Shown: positions 36,531 through 45,536 of the stretch, in pieces
Numbering within the stretch: the first letter of the stretch is position 1
How the letters are laid out: the number at the start of each line of letters is the position of its first letter
Translations under genes and position numbers: made by a program
NCBI RefSeq assembly: GCF_004028635.1
Contig: NZ_ML138678.1
Span: 496,001-560,000 of the forward strand
Length of the DNA: 64,000 nt
Direction: 5' to 3'
From: Streptomyces cyaneus
GTDB taxonomy: Bacteria > Actinomycetota > Actinomycetes > Streptomycetales > Streptomycetaceae
Notes under the pieces: generated by a model
Database searches by the model: none
What the model saw: only the letters and a program-made list of their open reading frames with translations
What the model was told of the DNA's origin: nothing

Positions 36531-37900
36531 CGCTGCGGCGCCTGGTTGGTCCAGGCGCCGGGGTCGGCGCTCTCGCGGAACTCACGCTGGGGCCCCTCGC
36601 GCACGATGATGACGTCCTGGGGCCGCAGATCGATGTCCTCGGCCGTCACCAGACGGTCGGCGGACAGGATCAGGTTCAGATGGTTCGGGAGATGGCTCTC
36701 GTCGTATCCGGCGAACACGCCCAGCTTGCGGTCCCCGATCCAGAAGGTGTCGCCCCGGGTGAGCATCGCCGGGTCGAGGAACTCGATGAATCCGAGGTAC
36801 GCCACATGGTCGATGCGCGCGCCCGCCACATCCGTGTCCTCGCGCGTGACGACCAGCTCGTGGATGTCTCCGGCACGGATGCAGGCCGATCCGGCGTGGG
36901 CGAGCAGCATGCCCCGGCGGACCGTCTCGTGGAACAGCAGGCGCACGACGCTGGTGCGGACCGGCAGCTTGCTCGGCATCCGCAGCCGGACGTGCTTGCG
37001 CCGGCCGCGTTCCAGCGCGTCGTGGACGATGCGGACCAGGGCGAGCTGATCCGGATGGGCGGTGTCGTCGGCCACGCCGGACACGAAGTCGTCGACGATG
37101 CCGACGTATTCGTGGGCGAGCGACGACTTGAACTCGGTGAAGCCCTCCAGCATGTCGGCCGACAGGACGCTGCCGTCCGTGAGGGTGACCTCGATGTCCT
37201 TGGCCTCTCCCGCCGTGAAGGCCCAGTCGAGTTCGACCCTGACCTCTTCGCCCGCCCCGCCTTCGAGGTCGAGCACGGCGTAGTGCTCCATGCCCTTGCG
37301 GACGTCGCCGAGGGTCACGTCCCGCAGGGTCAGTTCGCCGACGACGACCCGGGCCATGTCCAGCGCGTTGGGGCCGTTGTCGACGATGCAGCCGCCGCCG
37401 CACCGGTCGCGGTCCAGGTACCAGTCCTCGCCGCCCGTGTGCTCCCGGATGTCCTCGTGGTAGCGGACCTTGACGGAGCGGACGGCCGCGTCGCGGGTGG
37501 CGATGTCGTCGCGCAGGGACAACAGGTTCCGGTTGAACCGGCGGTGGAAGGCCGTACGCAGAAGCACGCCGTGCTCCTCGGCCTTGCGCACCAGTTCCGC
37601 GGCCTCGGCGGGGTCGAGGGTCAGGGGTTTCTCGCAGCACACGTGCAGTCCGGCGCCCAGCAGATCGGAGACCACGGGGCCGTGGACGTGGTTGGGAAGC
37701 GCCACGATCACCGCCTCGCAGTCCCGCGCGGAGATGAGGTCCGTGTGCGAGGTGTAGGTGGCGATCTGCTGGCCGGCGTACTCCTCCAGGCGCGCGGGAG
37801 ACGCGTCGCAGACCGCAGTGAGCGTCACCCCGGGGAGCCGGTCGATCGCCGCGACGAACTCACGGCCGATGACACCGAGTCCGATGATGCCCAGCTTCAT
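36527..37900 (-). CDS. Gfo/Idh/MocA oxidoreductase with extra C-terminal domain
   Basis: This 457-residue protein starts at ATG 37900 (GGAAAG upstream). The Rossmann motif is KLGIIGLGVIGREF, the signature EKP in CCEKPLTLDPAEAAELV, and the catalytic region GGGCIVDNGPNALDMARV. The usual family length is 330-390. The last 130 residues (from about PVRTSVVRLLFHETVRR, with DPAMLTRGDTFWIGDRKLGVFAG and PQDVIIVREGPQREF) form an added beta-rich domain I do not recognise. It probably oxidises or reduces a sugar carbon in this operon. Both ends overlap neighbours by four bases. Confidence 0.88.
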   Translation of the reverse strand: MKLGIIGLGVIGREFVAAIDRLPGVTLTAVCDASPARLEEYAGQQIATYTSHTDLISARDCEAVIVALPNHVHGPVVSDLLGAGLHVCCEKPLTLDPAEAAELVRKAEEHGVLLRTAFHRRFNRNLLSLRDDIATRDAAVRSVKVRYHEDIREHTGGEDWYLDRDRCGGGCIVDNGPNALDMARVVVGELTLRDVTLGDVRKGMEHYAVLDLEGGAGEEVRVELDWAFTAGEAKDIEVTLTDGSVLSADMLEGFTEFKSSLAHEYVGIVDDFVSGVADDTAHPDQLALVRIVHDALERGRRKHVRLRMPSKLPVRTSVVRLLFHETVRRGMLLAHAGSACIRAGDIHELVVTREDTDVAGARIDHVAYLGFIEFLDPAMLTRGDTFWIGDRKLGVFAGYDESHLPNHLNLILSADRLVTAEDIDLRPQDVIIVREGPQREFRESADPGAWTNQAPQR

Positions 37901-39222
37901 GCGCTTTCCTTTCCGTGCCTCTGGTTCTGCTCTCGTCGCTGGTCCCCGGACCGGACGTGTTCGGCGAAGGCGAGCGTCAGCCGCTCCATCCGCTCGGCGT
38001 ACTCCTGAAGGTCCTGCAGCCGCACATGTTCGAGATCCGTATGGGCCCCGTTGCGCCCCAGGTCTCCGGGCCCGCACACCACGACGTACTCGGCGTGCTC
38101 GGCGGCCCAGATCGCATCGCAGGTGAAGGCCGATCCGTCGGCGGCGCCGTCGTGCCGTTCCAGCCCCGCGGCGGCGAGCACGCCCTCCAGCCGGGGATGG
38201 CGGTTCGCCAGCGCCGGGTAGCCGCGCTTGAGCCAGTTCAGGGTGACCACCTGCTCGTACCGGCTCGCGACCTGCCGCGCCGGGGCCGACCCCGCCAGGT
38301 CGGAGCGGAATTGCCCCGGGAGTTCCCGGAAGGCACGCTCCACCGCGGCTTCGAGGCGGGCCCGGGCCACGTCGTCGTAGTAGGCGATGTTGAGCTTGAG
38401 GGATCCGGTCCCGTAGACCCGGTTGTGGGAGGTGCCGGTGTGCAGGCCGGCGATGCAGAGCTTGGCGTTCACCTCCTCGGCGACCGGGGCCAGGGTGCGG
38501 GACAGATGGACCGCGGCGTGGCCCAGCACCAGGGTCGCGTTGGTTCCCTCGTAGGGGTGGTCGTCCGTGCTGTCCTGACCGGACACCGCGATCTGCGGGG
38601 TCATCACCGCGCTGGAGCAGTCGAGGAACCGGTTGCCGGTGGGCTCGGCCACCACCATGAGGGCGGCGTCGATCCCGGCCTGGCGCAGGGCGAACCGAGT
38701 GCCGTAGGTGCCGAGGGCTCCGCCTTCCTCGGCCGGCACGCTCATGACCAGCACGCGGATGTGCTCGCGCAGTTCGGGTCGGCGGGCGAACGCCCGGGCC
38801 ACTCCCGTCATGGCGGCGATCCCGGGCCCCTTGTCGTCGACGGTCCCCCGGCCGCGCAGGAACTCGCCGTCGAGGCGCGGGGGCAGATGCGGTCCGACCG
38901 TGTCCAGGTGGAAGTTGATCACCATCGTGCGGTGAGCATCCGTCGCGTCCCCGATGCCGAGCACGACGGACGGCTGTGCCGCGAGGAAGTCGGGGCCGTA
39001 CTCGTCGGCCGCGTCCGTGACGACGGCGGGGACGAGCGGGTCGTCGAGCAGGGCGAGGCCCGGGGCGAAGCGTGCCACCGTGGTGAACCCCCGCTGGGCC
39101 GCGCCCTTTTCGACCAGGTCCTGAGCGGCGGCGAAGCCGCGTGGGTCGCCTCCCTCCAGAGGGGAGACCGTGTCGACCGACAGGACGTCGACGAGCCAGT
39201 CGAGGTCTTCAGCTCGGTCCAT
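37897..39222 (-). CDS. M20-family metallopeptidase/deacylase
   Basis: This 441-residue protein has the dinuclear-zinc motifs of the ArgE/DapE/carboxypeptidase G2 group: VINFHLDTVGPH (His and Asp), GRGTVDDKGPGIAAM (bridging Asp), SVPAEEGGALGT (catalytic Glu and metal Glu), and a late His in RNGAHTDLEH. The dimerisation domain lies in the middle. Such enzymes hydrolyse N-acyl or dipeptide bonds. In this operon it may remove an acyl group from a protected intermediate or trim an aminoacyl group (inference). The start ATG 39222 lies within the end of the isomerase gene (14-base overlap). Confidence 0.88.
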   Translation of the reverse strand: MDRAEDLDWLVDVLSVDTVSPLEGGDPRGFAAAQDLVEKGAAQRGFTTVARFAPGLALLDDPLVPAVVTDAADEYGPDFLAAQPSVVLGIGDATDAHRTMVINFHLDTVGPHLPPRLDGEFLRGRGTVDDKGPGIAAMTGVARAFARRPELREHIRVLVMSVPAEEGGALGTYGTRFALRQAGIDAALMVVAEPTGNRFLDCSSAVMTPQIAVSGQDSTDDHPYEGTNATLVLGHAAVHLSRTLAPVAEEVNAKLCIAGLHTGTSHNRVYGTGSLKLNIAYYDDVARARLEAAVERAFRELPGQFRSDLAGSAPARQVASRYEQVVTLNWLKRGYPALANRHPRLEGVLAAAGLERHDGAADGSAFTCDAIWAAEHAEYVVVCGPGDLGRNGAHTDLEHVRLQDLQEYAERMERLTLAFAEHVRSGDQRREQNQRHGKESA

Positions 39223-40117
39223 GCCCGACTTCCCCCTCCACCGTGTTCGAGGCCGCGGCGGGGCGCACCACCTTCGCCAGCAGGTTCTCGGTCAGTTGCC
39301 CGTAGGCGAGGTACTCCGCCGGCATACGGGAGGCGTCGCCGCGCTTCTTCTGGTGCGGGACCAGGTGGAGATGGGGCTCGATGCTGTAGAGCCCCCGGTA
39401 TCCGGACTCCTCGAGGAGTTCGACGCACTCCAGCACGCGGGAGTCCCCGGTGCCCGGTTCGACGAAGACCACCTCCCCGTCGACGGTCGTGCTGTCCTTC
39501 ACATGGACGTGCTGGACGTGCTGGACGATCGGGGCGAGGAACTCCAGGGAGTCATAGCCGTACGAGACTCCGTTGCCGGTGTCGAACAGCAGGGTCAGAT
39601 GGGGGCTGCCGACCTCGGCCAGCATTTCCAGCGACTTGTGCGGGTCGGTGGAGGCCCAGCCGTGGCAGTTCTCGTGCAGGAGGGTGATCCCCAGGTCGCT
39701 CGCCCGCGCGGCCAGGTGGGACATGCGCCGTAGCGCGGCGCGACGCCAGTCCCCCTCGGGGCGGCCGTCGTTGGGGTAGGACATGACGCGCATCCGCGTC
39801 GTGCCGTAGGTGCGCCCGATGGCCGCGTACCGGTCGAGCATGCGCGCGTCCTCGTCGAGGGGGCGCCCGACGTCGTAGGCCCAGCTGCCGATCGGGGTGT
39901 CCAGTACGGCCACGGTGATCCCGGACTCGCGCAGCCGGCGGGCGTGTTCCTCGTGCCGGTCGTCGGGGATGTCGTGCAGCGCGGTCCCGTCGATCGTGCG
40001 CAGTTCGAGGGCCCGCCAGCCGAGTTCCCGGTGGAGCCGAATCTGGTCTTCGAGGGCCTTCGCGCCTTCGTCCCCGATGCCCAGGAGTCGGCCTGTCCCG
40101 TTCTCGCCCATGGTCAT
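39209..40117 (-). CDS. TIM-barrel sugar phosphate isomerase/epimerase
   Basis: This 302-residue protein belongs to the AP-endonuclease-2/xylose-isomerase-like family: GWRALELRTIDG, MRVMSYPNDG, LLHENCHGWASTD (metal Glu), LTLLFDTGN (Asp), QHVHVKDSTTVDGEVVFVEPGTGDS (His, Lys) and LYSIEPHLHL. These residues usually hold one divalent metal and shift a carbonyl or invert a carbon in a sugar or polyol. It starts at ATG 40117, overlapping the DegT-like stop; ATG 40111 is two codons later. Position in the operon suggests it handles a keto-sugar intermediate. Confidence 0.85.
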   Translation of the reverse strand: MTMGENGTGRLLGIGDEGAKALEDQIRLHRELGWRALELRTIDGTALHDIPDDRHEEHARRLRESGITVAVLDTPIGSWAYDVGRPLDEDARMLDRYAAIGRTYGTTRMRVMSYPNDGRPEGDWRRAALRRMSHLAARASDLGITLLHENCHGWASTDPHKSLEMLAEVGSPHLTLLFDTGNGVSYGYDSLEFLAPIVQHVQHVHVKDSTTVDGEVVFVEPGTGDSRVLECVELLEESGYRGLYSIEPHLHLVPHQKKRGDASRMPAEYLAYGQLTENLLAKVVRPAAASNTVEGEVGHGPS

Positions 40118-41061
40118 GCGCCGCTCCCCTTCGCCGTGCCGGCCAGGTGCTCGATGCTCTCGGCCTCGGTGTCGTCCAGGTCCGCGAGCACGGGGATCAG
40201 CACTTCTCCGTGGTCGAGGGTGCGCACCGGGATCGAGTGCCGGGTCAGGACGGCCAGCGCGTCGGCCGACACCCGGGTCAGGACGACGCCGCCGCCTTCG
40301 TGGAGGTCGGGGGCCGGTCGTGCCCCGAAGTCCGTCCAGGCCTGAGTCAGCCGGGAGCGGAGTTCGGTGAGCCGTTTCCCACGGTCGGGTGCCGTGGGGA
40401 GTTGGGCCAGCAGGTAGCGGGCGTTGACCTCGTCGACACGGGAGTTCACACCGACGTACTCGTGGTGGAAGCGGCGCCCGACCGGCTGACCGTGGTTGCG
40501 CAGCGCACGCCAGTGCTCTTCCAGCGCCGTGTCCCGGGTGAACAGCACCGCCATGTCGCCGGCGGGGGGCAGTTCCTGGGAGCCGGACAGGTCCAGCATG
40601 ATGGCGTCGAGCGGCCGGTCCGCGAGGGCTTCGACCGTCGACAGCTCCCTGACCACCACGCCGTGCCGACGGCTGTCGTCCGGCGAGCCCGCGGCCGGGA
40701 GCTCGGAGCGCGCGCAGTCGTACAGCGTCCAGCGCCCCCCGGGGCGAGGCGCGCCGGAGTCGAAGGTGAGGGCGCTGCTGCGGCGCCCGGCGGAGATCGC
40801 CGCGGCGGCCTGGCTCGGCAGGTGCGCGCCCTGGACGGCGTCGTCCGCGGCGTCCGCGCTCAGGGCGAGGAGGAGGACCGCGCCGAAGAGGCCGCTCACG
40901 CCGACCGCGCGCCACCCCGGCAGGTTCTCGACGAGCGCCTCCTCCAGCGCGCTCGTGGCCGTCTTGAGGATGTACATGTCCGACTCCGCCGTGTGCTTCA
41001 GGCACTCCTGGAGCAGATCGACGTCGAGGAGTCGGCGGCTTCCCTGAATGGCGTCGCCCAT
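40114..41061 (-). CDS. DegT-like protein lacking the PLP lysine
   Basis: The start is ATG 41061 (TGATG overlap with the aminotransferase stop), giving 315 residues. It matches DegT/DnrJ/EryC1 aminotransferases at both ends: ILKTATSALEEALVENLPGWRAVGVSG at the start of the large domain, and RALRNHGQPVGRRFHHEYVGVNSRVDEVNARYLLAQL in the C-terminal domain. Between them the stretch that should read SFxPTK(N/T) is LSGSQELPPAGDMAVLF, so the lysine is missing, and about 60 residues are deleted. It cannot form the usual internal aldimine. It may be a partner or regulator of the neighbouring aminotransferase, or a relic. Gene order and intact frame favour a function. Confidence 0.72.
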   Translation of the reverse strand: MGDAIQGSRRLLDVDLLQECLKHTAESDMYILKTATSALEEALVENLPGWRAVGVSGLFGAVLLLALSADAADDAVQGAHLPSQAAAAISAGRRSSALTFDSGAPRPGGRWTLYDCARSELPAAGSPDDSRRHGVVVRELSTVEALADRPLDAIMLDLSGSQELPPAGDMAVLFTRDTALEEHWRALRNHGQPVGRRFHHEYVGVNSRVDEVNARYLLAQLPTAPDRGKRLTELRSRLTQAWTDFGARPAPDLHEGGGVVLTRVSADALAVLTRHSIPVRTLDHGEVLIPVLADLDDTEAESIEHLAGTAKGSGA

Positions 41062-42185
41062 CAATTCGCCTTTGCTGAATAGAAGTCGGTGATCGCGGAG
41101 CAGACCTCGTCGACGTCTGCGTCGGTCATGTCGGGGTAGAGCGGCAGCCCGAGCGCGCGGGTGGCGGCGTACTCGGCGTTCGGGAACGACGCCCTGCGGT
41201 CGGCGGGGCCGGAGCCCGATCCGGAGCCGGAGAAGCACGGCTGGTCCGCGATCGTGCGCGGGTAGTACGCCTCGGTCTCGACACCGCGTTCGGCCAGGAA
41301 GGCGGCCAGCTCGTCGCGGTGTTCCAGCTCGGCCAGGTAGACGTACCAGACGCGGTTCTGGGGCTGCTGGGCCTCTTTCAGGCGGGGTGTGCGTACTCCT
41401 TGGACCGCCTTCAGGCGTTCGTCGTAGCGCTGCGCGAGTTCACGTCGTCGTTCGATCTCGCCGTCGAGTCGGCGGGCCTTGGCCAGGAGTACGGCCGCCT
41501 GCACCTCGTCGGCCTCGCTGCACCAGGGCGTTGCGGACACCCCCGCCACCACCTCGCGGGCCCGGTCGGCCAGCCCGAGGTCGTCGGTGACGATGACACC
41601 GCAGTCGCCTAGCCCTCCCCAGGTCTTGGTGGGGAAGAACGACAGGACGCCGCCGGCGCCGAAGCGGCCCGCGTGCAGGCCGCCCTGGGTCATGCCGATG
41701 GCCTCGGCGCTGTCCTCCAGCAGGAGCAGTCCCCGCTCGTCGCACAGGGTGCGCAGCGGCTCCATGTCGGCCATCTGGTGGAAGAGATGCACCACGAGTA
41801 CGGCCGCGGTCCGTTCGGTGACGGCGGCGGCGACGGAGTCCGCGGTCAGGGCGTAGCTGTCCGGGTCGACGTCGACGAACACGGGCGTCGCGCCTGCGTG
41901 CACGACACACGACGCGGTGGCGAAGAAGCTGTAGACCGGGACGATCACCTCGTCACCGGGTCCGATGCCGGCGGCGAGCAGGAGGGCGACGAGCGCGTCG
42001 GTGCCCGAGTTGCACGCCACGGCGTGTGCCGCGCCCGTGCGGGAGGCGACCTCGTCCTCCAGTTGCCGCACCAGGGACCCGTTCGTCCGGGTGGGAGAGG
42101 ACCTCAGGCCGTTCAACGCCTCGGTGAGGAAGTCCTCTTCCTCAGCCAGGGCTCGGTGTGTCGTGAAGAACCGTACGGGCATCAT
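41061..42185 (-). CDS. DegT/DnrJ/EryC1/StrS aminotransferase
   Basis: This 374-residue protein (or 373 from ATG 42182, which has better spacing to AGGAG) is PLP-dependent. It contains CNSGTDALVALLLAAGIGPGDEVIVPVYSFFATASCV, VHLFHQMADM, EDSAEAIG and the PLP lysine in LSFFPTKTWGGLGDCGVIV. It would transfer an amino group from glutamate or another donor to a keto-sugar, the standard job of the family in amino-sugar biosynthesis. A Ser/Gly run (SGSGSGSG) lies in a C-terminal loop. The start lies 40 bases inside the preceding dehydrogenase gene, and the stop overlaps the lysine-less twin. Confidence 0.92.
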   Translation of the reverse strand: MMPVRFFTTHRALAEEEDFLTEALNGLRSSPTRTNGSLVRQLEDEVASRTGAAHAVACNSGTDALVALLLAAGIGPGDEVIVPVYSFFATASCVVHAGATPVFVDVDPDSYALTADSVAAAVTERTAAVLVVHLFHQMADMEPLRTLCDERGLLLLEDSAEAIGMTQGGLHAGRFGAGGVLSFFPTKTWGGLGDCGVIVTDDLGLADRAREVVAGVSATPWCSEADEVQAAVLLAKARRLDGEIERRRELAQRYDERLKAVQGVRTPRLKEAQQPQNRVWYVYLAELEHRDELAAFLAERGVETEAYYPRTIADQPCFSGSGSGSGPADRRASFPNAEYAATRALGLPLYPDMTDADVDEVCSAITDFYSAKAN

Positions 42186-43161
42186 CTGCTCCTCGTATGC
42201 GGCGTGCCGCCGCGCGCACTGTCAAAATGAGATCCGCCGCGTCGATGTGGTGGTCGAAGGGGACGGTGGGGGACGTCAGACCCGCTCGTTCCTCGAAGGC
42301 GCCGTAGGCGTGGTCGAGGAAGGCGTCGATCGGCCGGTCGTCGTAGCGCAGTTGCGGCATGCCGTTGCGGCGCACCCGGGACCAGGGCCTGTCCCGGCTC
42401 AGCGGCAGTCCGACCTCGCACCACCTGGTCCCGGTCCCCGCCGTCAGCCGTATGTGGCGCCGGCGCTCGGCGGCGGCGAGGTCGGTGGACAGGTGGGAGA
42501 CCGCCCCGTTGCGATGGCGCAGCCTGAGCCTGGCGCCGCCCGAGGACGGATCGTGCGCCGCCCATGGCGCGGGCCAGCACTCCGCCTCCTCCACCTCGTC
42601 CACCGGTCCGAGCAAGTGCCGTGCGAGCAGCGCCTGATGGGGCAGTTCGACGTCGAAGGCGGAGGTGGTCCCGCCGCGGTTGCGGGTGGAGTCGACCCGG
42701 CGGAACTTCTCCTGCGCCATGTGCAGGACCAGTCCGTCGCCGTCCGAGCCGGCGAGGGTCAGCCGGACGAAGTCCCGCGCGGTCTGTACGGCGGCGGAGT
42801 ACGGCCAGACCGCCATGGGCAGGATCGTGAGGTCCGGGACCTCGGCGACCCAGTTGCCGAGCAGGTCGAGTTCCGCGCTGCTCGACGCGATCGGCTTCTC
42901 CAGCACGAACCTGCGCACCCCACGCTCGATCAGCTCGCCGAGGATCGGCACATGGGTCGGCGTGGGGGTGCAGATGTGCACGACGGCATCGGAGGGCCTG
43001 TTGCGCTCCGTGAACGCGTCGAAGTCCGGGACCCACGGGACGTCCTGCTGGGGCACCGGGTCGACGAACACCACCGGCTGGTCCGGGCGTACCCGCCGCA
43101 GTGAGCGGTGGTGCAGTTCCCGTCCCGCGACCCCGGCGCCCATGATCACGGTCGTCAGCAT
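42142..43161 (-). CDS. Gfo/Idh/MocA oxidoreductase, second copy
   Basis: The start is ATG 43161, giving 339 residues. The NAD fold begins TTVIMGAGVAGRELHHRSL, and VVHICTPTPTHVPIL and RFVLEKPIASS follow (EKP motif). The second domain is less typical: no clear H-x-x-D catalytic pair, with SAFDVELPHQALLARHLLG in its place. It probably oxidises a sugar hydroxyl to the ketone that the adjacent DegT aminotransferase uses. The frame runs upstream of 43161 but only into the overlapping GNAT gene. Its end overlaps the aminotransferase start by about 44 bases. Confidence 0.82.
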   Translation of the reverse strand: MLTTVIMGAGVAGRELHHRSLRRVRPDQPVVFVDPVPQQDVPWVPDFDAFTERNRPSDAVVHICTPTPTHVPILGELIERGVRRFVLEKPIASSSAELDLLGNWVAEVPDLTILPMAVWPYSAAVQTARDFVRLTLAGSDGDGLVLHMAQEKFRRVDSTRNRGGTTSAFDVELPHQALLARHLLGPVDEVEEAECWPAPWAAHDPSSGGARLRLRHRNGAVSHLSTDLAAAERRRHIRLTAGTGTRWCEVGLPLSRDRPWSRVRRNGMPQLRYDDRPIDAFLDHAYGAFEERAGLTSPTVPFDHHIDAADLILTVRAAARRIRGADDARTVLHDTPSPG

Positions 43162-44258
43162 GAGCCGGTCAATCGCTCGTAGCGGGCGCGATAGGCGGCG
43201 TCCGCCTCCTTCATGGCGATGCTCAGCCGGGACTCCGCGGCCGGGTGGAGCGCCTTCGCCCATACGGAGGCGGGCTGTGGGGTCAGTCCGCGCAGCCGCT
43301 TGAATTCATGCGCGTTCTTGCCGAACCACACGCGCTCGACGCCGTTGCGCAGGGCGTTCTCCAGCGGGCGGTGGTACCCGAGGTTGGCGTAGATACGCGC
43401 GTCGACGGCCGTCTGCCGCCTCCCCCAGCGCAGGACATGACCGCTCGAGGCGCCGGACAGCATCATGACGAACCCGAGGAGAAGTCCACTCTCGTCGACC
43501 GCGACCTCGATGGTGCCGCCTCCCATACCGGCGAACTGTGCGAAGGCGGAGTCGGCGAACTCGGGCACCGGGTGTCCGTAGGCCGCCATGAACTCGGCGT
43601 GCATGGCGATCACGTCGGACTCGTCGCCGACCTCGAACTCCCGGACCGTGATGGCGGCTTGCTCGAACCGCTTGCGGTCGTTGGTGAAGTTCCGCCTGGG
43701 TACCCGGGGCAGTGAGGCGATCAGTTCCTCGACGGAGTCGTGCCGTCCGGTGTCGAAGTACCAGTCGGCGTCGTAGAACGCGCTCTGGAATCCCGCGTCG
43801 GCCAGCATGTCGCACAGGTCGGCGGAACTGTTCTCCACCCAGGGAACGACCACGCCGTCGAACCCGTCCGCGCGCGCCCCGTCGACCAGGTCGTCTACCA
43901 GGCGGGCCAGTTCGCCGGGATCCCCCAGCAGTCCCGAGCGGAAACGGACGGGCGTGCCCAACACCAGCCAGCGGCCGCCGACGACGTCCGCGTCCACGTC
44001 CACGTCGACGGCGTTGAGGTAGGACGGCAGATGGAAGGTCAGTGGGATCCGGTCGAGGTACTCATGGCCGAGGACCGCCGCCGACCACTCGTCCTCGCTG
44101 CGCGCGTAGATGTGTGTCTCGACCCTGCCGGCCAGCTGCGTGTCGGCGAACGACAGGAAGCCGGCGCTGTACAGCGGGTCGCCGGACAGCGACTGGAGCC
44201 GGTCGTCGCCGCCCTGCCGCAAGGGCACTCGTGCGCTGCTGCGGTCGGCCGCGGTCAC
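43155..44258 (-). CDS. FemAB/GNAT-like acyltransferase (peptidogalycan-type)
   Basis: The start is GTG 44258 (AAGGGAA six bases before), giving 367 residues. The C-terminal half has a GNAT-type fold with ASLPRVPRRNFTNDRKRFEQA, VAVDESGLLLGFVMMLSG, YANLGYHRPLENALRNGVERVWFGKNAHEFKRLRGL; this is the pattern of DUF482/FemAB-related acyl or aminoacyl transferases. The N-terminal part (residues 30-130) helps bind the acceptor. It may transfer an acyl or aminoacyl group onto the sugar amine in this operon. Substrate unknown. Overlaps the ATP-grasp TGA (GTGA) and the next ATG by seven bases. Confidence 0.75.
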   Translation of the reverse strand: MTAADRSSARVPLRQGGDDRLQSLSGDPLYSAGFLSFADTQLAGRVETHIYARSEDEWSAAVLGHEYLDRIPLTFHLPSYLNAVDVDVDADVVGGRWLVLGTPVRFRSGLLGDPGELARLVDDLVDGARADGFDGVVVPWVENSSADLCDMLADAGFQSAFYDADWYFDTGRHDSVEELIASLPRVPRRNFTNDRKRFEQAAITVREFEVGDESDVIAMHAEFMAAYGHPVPEFADSAFAQFAGMGGGTIEVAVDESGLLLGFVMMLSGASSGHVLRWGRRQTAVDARIYANLGYHRPLENALRNGVERVWFGKNAHEFKRLRGLTPQPASVWAKALHPAAESRLSIAMKEADAAYRARYERLTGSC

Positions 44259-45523
44259 GACGGTTCCCTTTCGATCTCGATCTGGAGGGATTCGATGTGG
44301 CCACGGGCCAGTTCGACGGCCGTGTCGGCGTCGTCGGCCGTGACGCGCACCCGGGCCAGCCGGCTGAGTGAGGATCGCAGCGGCTCGACCTTGTCGCCGA
44401 TCTGGGCGAGCGGGCGGGCGTCGCGGACCGACTCGATGTCCTGGAGTTCGTCGAGGCCGCGGACGGTCGTCAACGTGCCTCCCTGATCGGAGCCCGCGTA
44501 CCAGATGGCGGCCGCGCCCCGGTAGTGCAGCCCCTTGCGGGCCTCGTCCTCCGACCACTGCGGAGCCGGAACGGGGCTGCCCCCGGCCTGGAGCACCGTC
44601 GCCTCGTCGAGATGCCAGCCCGTGCAGTCGTGGACGAGTTCGATGATCTCGTCCCCGGCCTTGCGCAGATGGGTCTCGACGATCTCCGGGCCGGAGGGCG
44701 AGAGGATCACCTCGGTGTGGCCGATCCCGAACCCGACGCCGAGCGCCGTGAGAACGGCGTCGACGTAGGAGGCGATCTGTTCGTGGTCCGCCGCGGACAG
44801 CCGGGCCGGGATCACATGCCCGATCTCCACCTTGGTGTGGGGGTCCACGAACTTCTCGGTGACGGCCGCTATGTGGTGCCGGCCGTCGATGGTGAAGCTC
44901 TCGACGCTGAACTCGGGGCCGCTCACGAAGCCCTCCATCATGGGAGGGGTGACGGCCAGACAGGCCCCGTGCTCTCCGACGTCCGCTCCCCACCGCTCGG
45001 CGTACCGGTAGGCGGCCTCGACCTCCTGCGGGCCGTGGACGACGGTGACGCCCGCACTGCCACGGCCACCGCTCGGCTTGACCACCACCGGATAGCCCCA
45101 GGCGGCCGCCGCGGCGAGCGCCTCCTCGACGGACTGTGGCCGGGCCGAGGGGACTTGGGTGAGCCCGGCTTTCGCCAGCACCTGACGCATACGGTGCTTG
45201 TTGTTGACGAGCTCGACGAGTTCCGGGGCGTGGTAGGTGAACCCCTGGTCGGCCGCGATGGCCGCTGCCTTGTCCTGGTCGATCTCGGCCAGGGCGACGA
45301 CCCGTTCGAAGGGCAGCGCCTCCTGAATGGACCGGGCGGCCTTGACCCACGCGGACACCGGCGCGTCGTCCGGCAGCACGCCCGCGAAGTCGTTCGCGCC
45401 CAGCTCCGGCACCAGCGCCAGACCGGAGGCCCGCAGCAGGGCGACCGTCGTCACCTCGGGGTGGAGGCGGCGCAGGTCGGACTGGAGTCCGCGCCCGCCC
45501 CCGACGAGCAATAGCCGTGACAT
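44255..45523 (-). CDS. ATP-grasp ligase, paralogue 1
   Basis: This 422-residue protein starts at ATG 45523. The pre-ATP-grasp domain is RLLLVGGGRGLQSDLRRL; the ATP site shows VVVKPSGGRGSAGVTVV and the metal-binding part GHTEVILSPSGPEIVETHLRKAGDEII. MEGFVSGPEFSVESFTIDGRHHIAAVTEKF is closely related to the sequence of the ATP-grasp enzyme at 34-35 kb. Family members of this type (BL00235/LAL-like) make amide bonds between an amino acid and an amine. Two such ligases in one operon suggest two successive ligations or different partners. The substrate is unknown. Confidence 0.88.
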   Translation of the reverse strand: MSRLLLVGGGRGLQSDLRRLHPEVTTVALLRASGLALVPELGANDFAGVLPDDAPVSAWVKAARSIQEALPFERVVALAEIDQDKAAAIAADQGFTYHAPELVELVNNKHRMRQVLAKAGLTQVPSARPQSVEEALAAAAAWGYPVVVKPSGGRGSAGVTVVHGPQEVEAAYRYAERWGADVGEHGACLAVTPPMMEGFVSGPEFSVESFTIDGRHHIAAVTEKFVDPHTKVEIGHVIPARLSAADHEQIASYVDAVLTALGVGFGIGHTEVILSPSGPEIVETHLRKAGDEIIELVHDCTGWHLDEATVLQAGGSPVPAPQWSEDEARKGLHYRGAAAIWYAGSDQGGTLTTVRGLDELQDIESVRDARPLAQIGDKVEPLRSSLSRLARVRVTADDADTAVELARGHIESLQIEIEREPS

Positions 45524-45536
45524 GTGCAGTCTCCGA

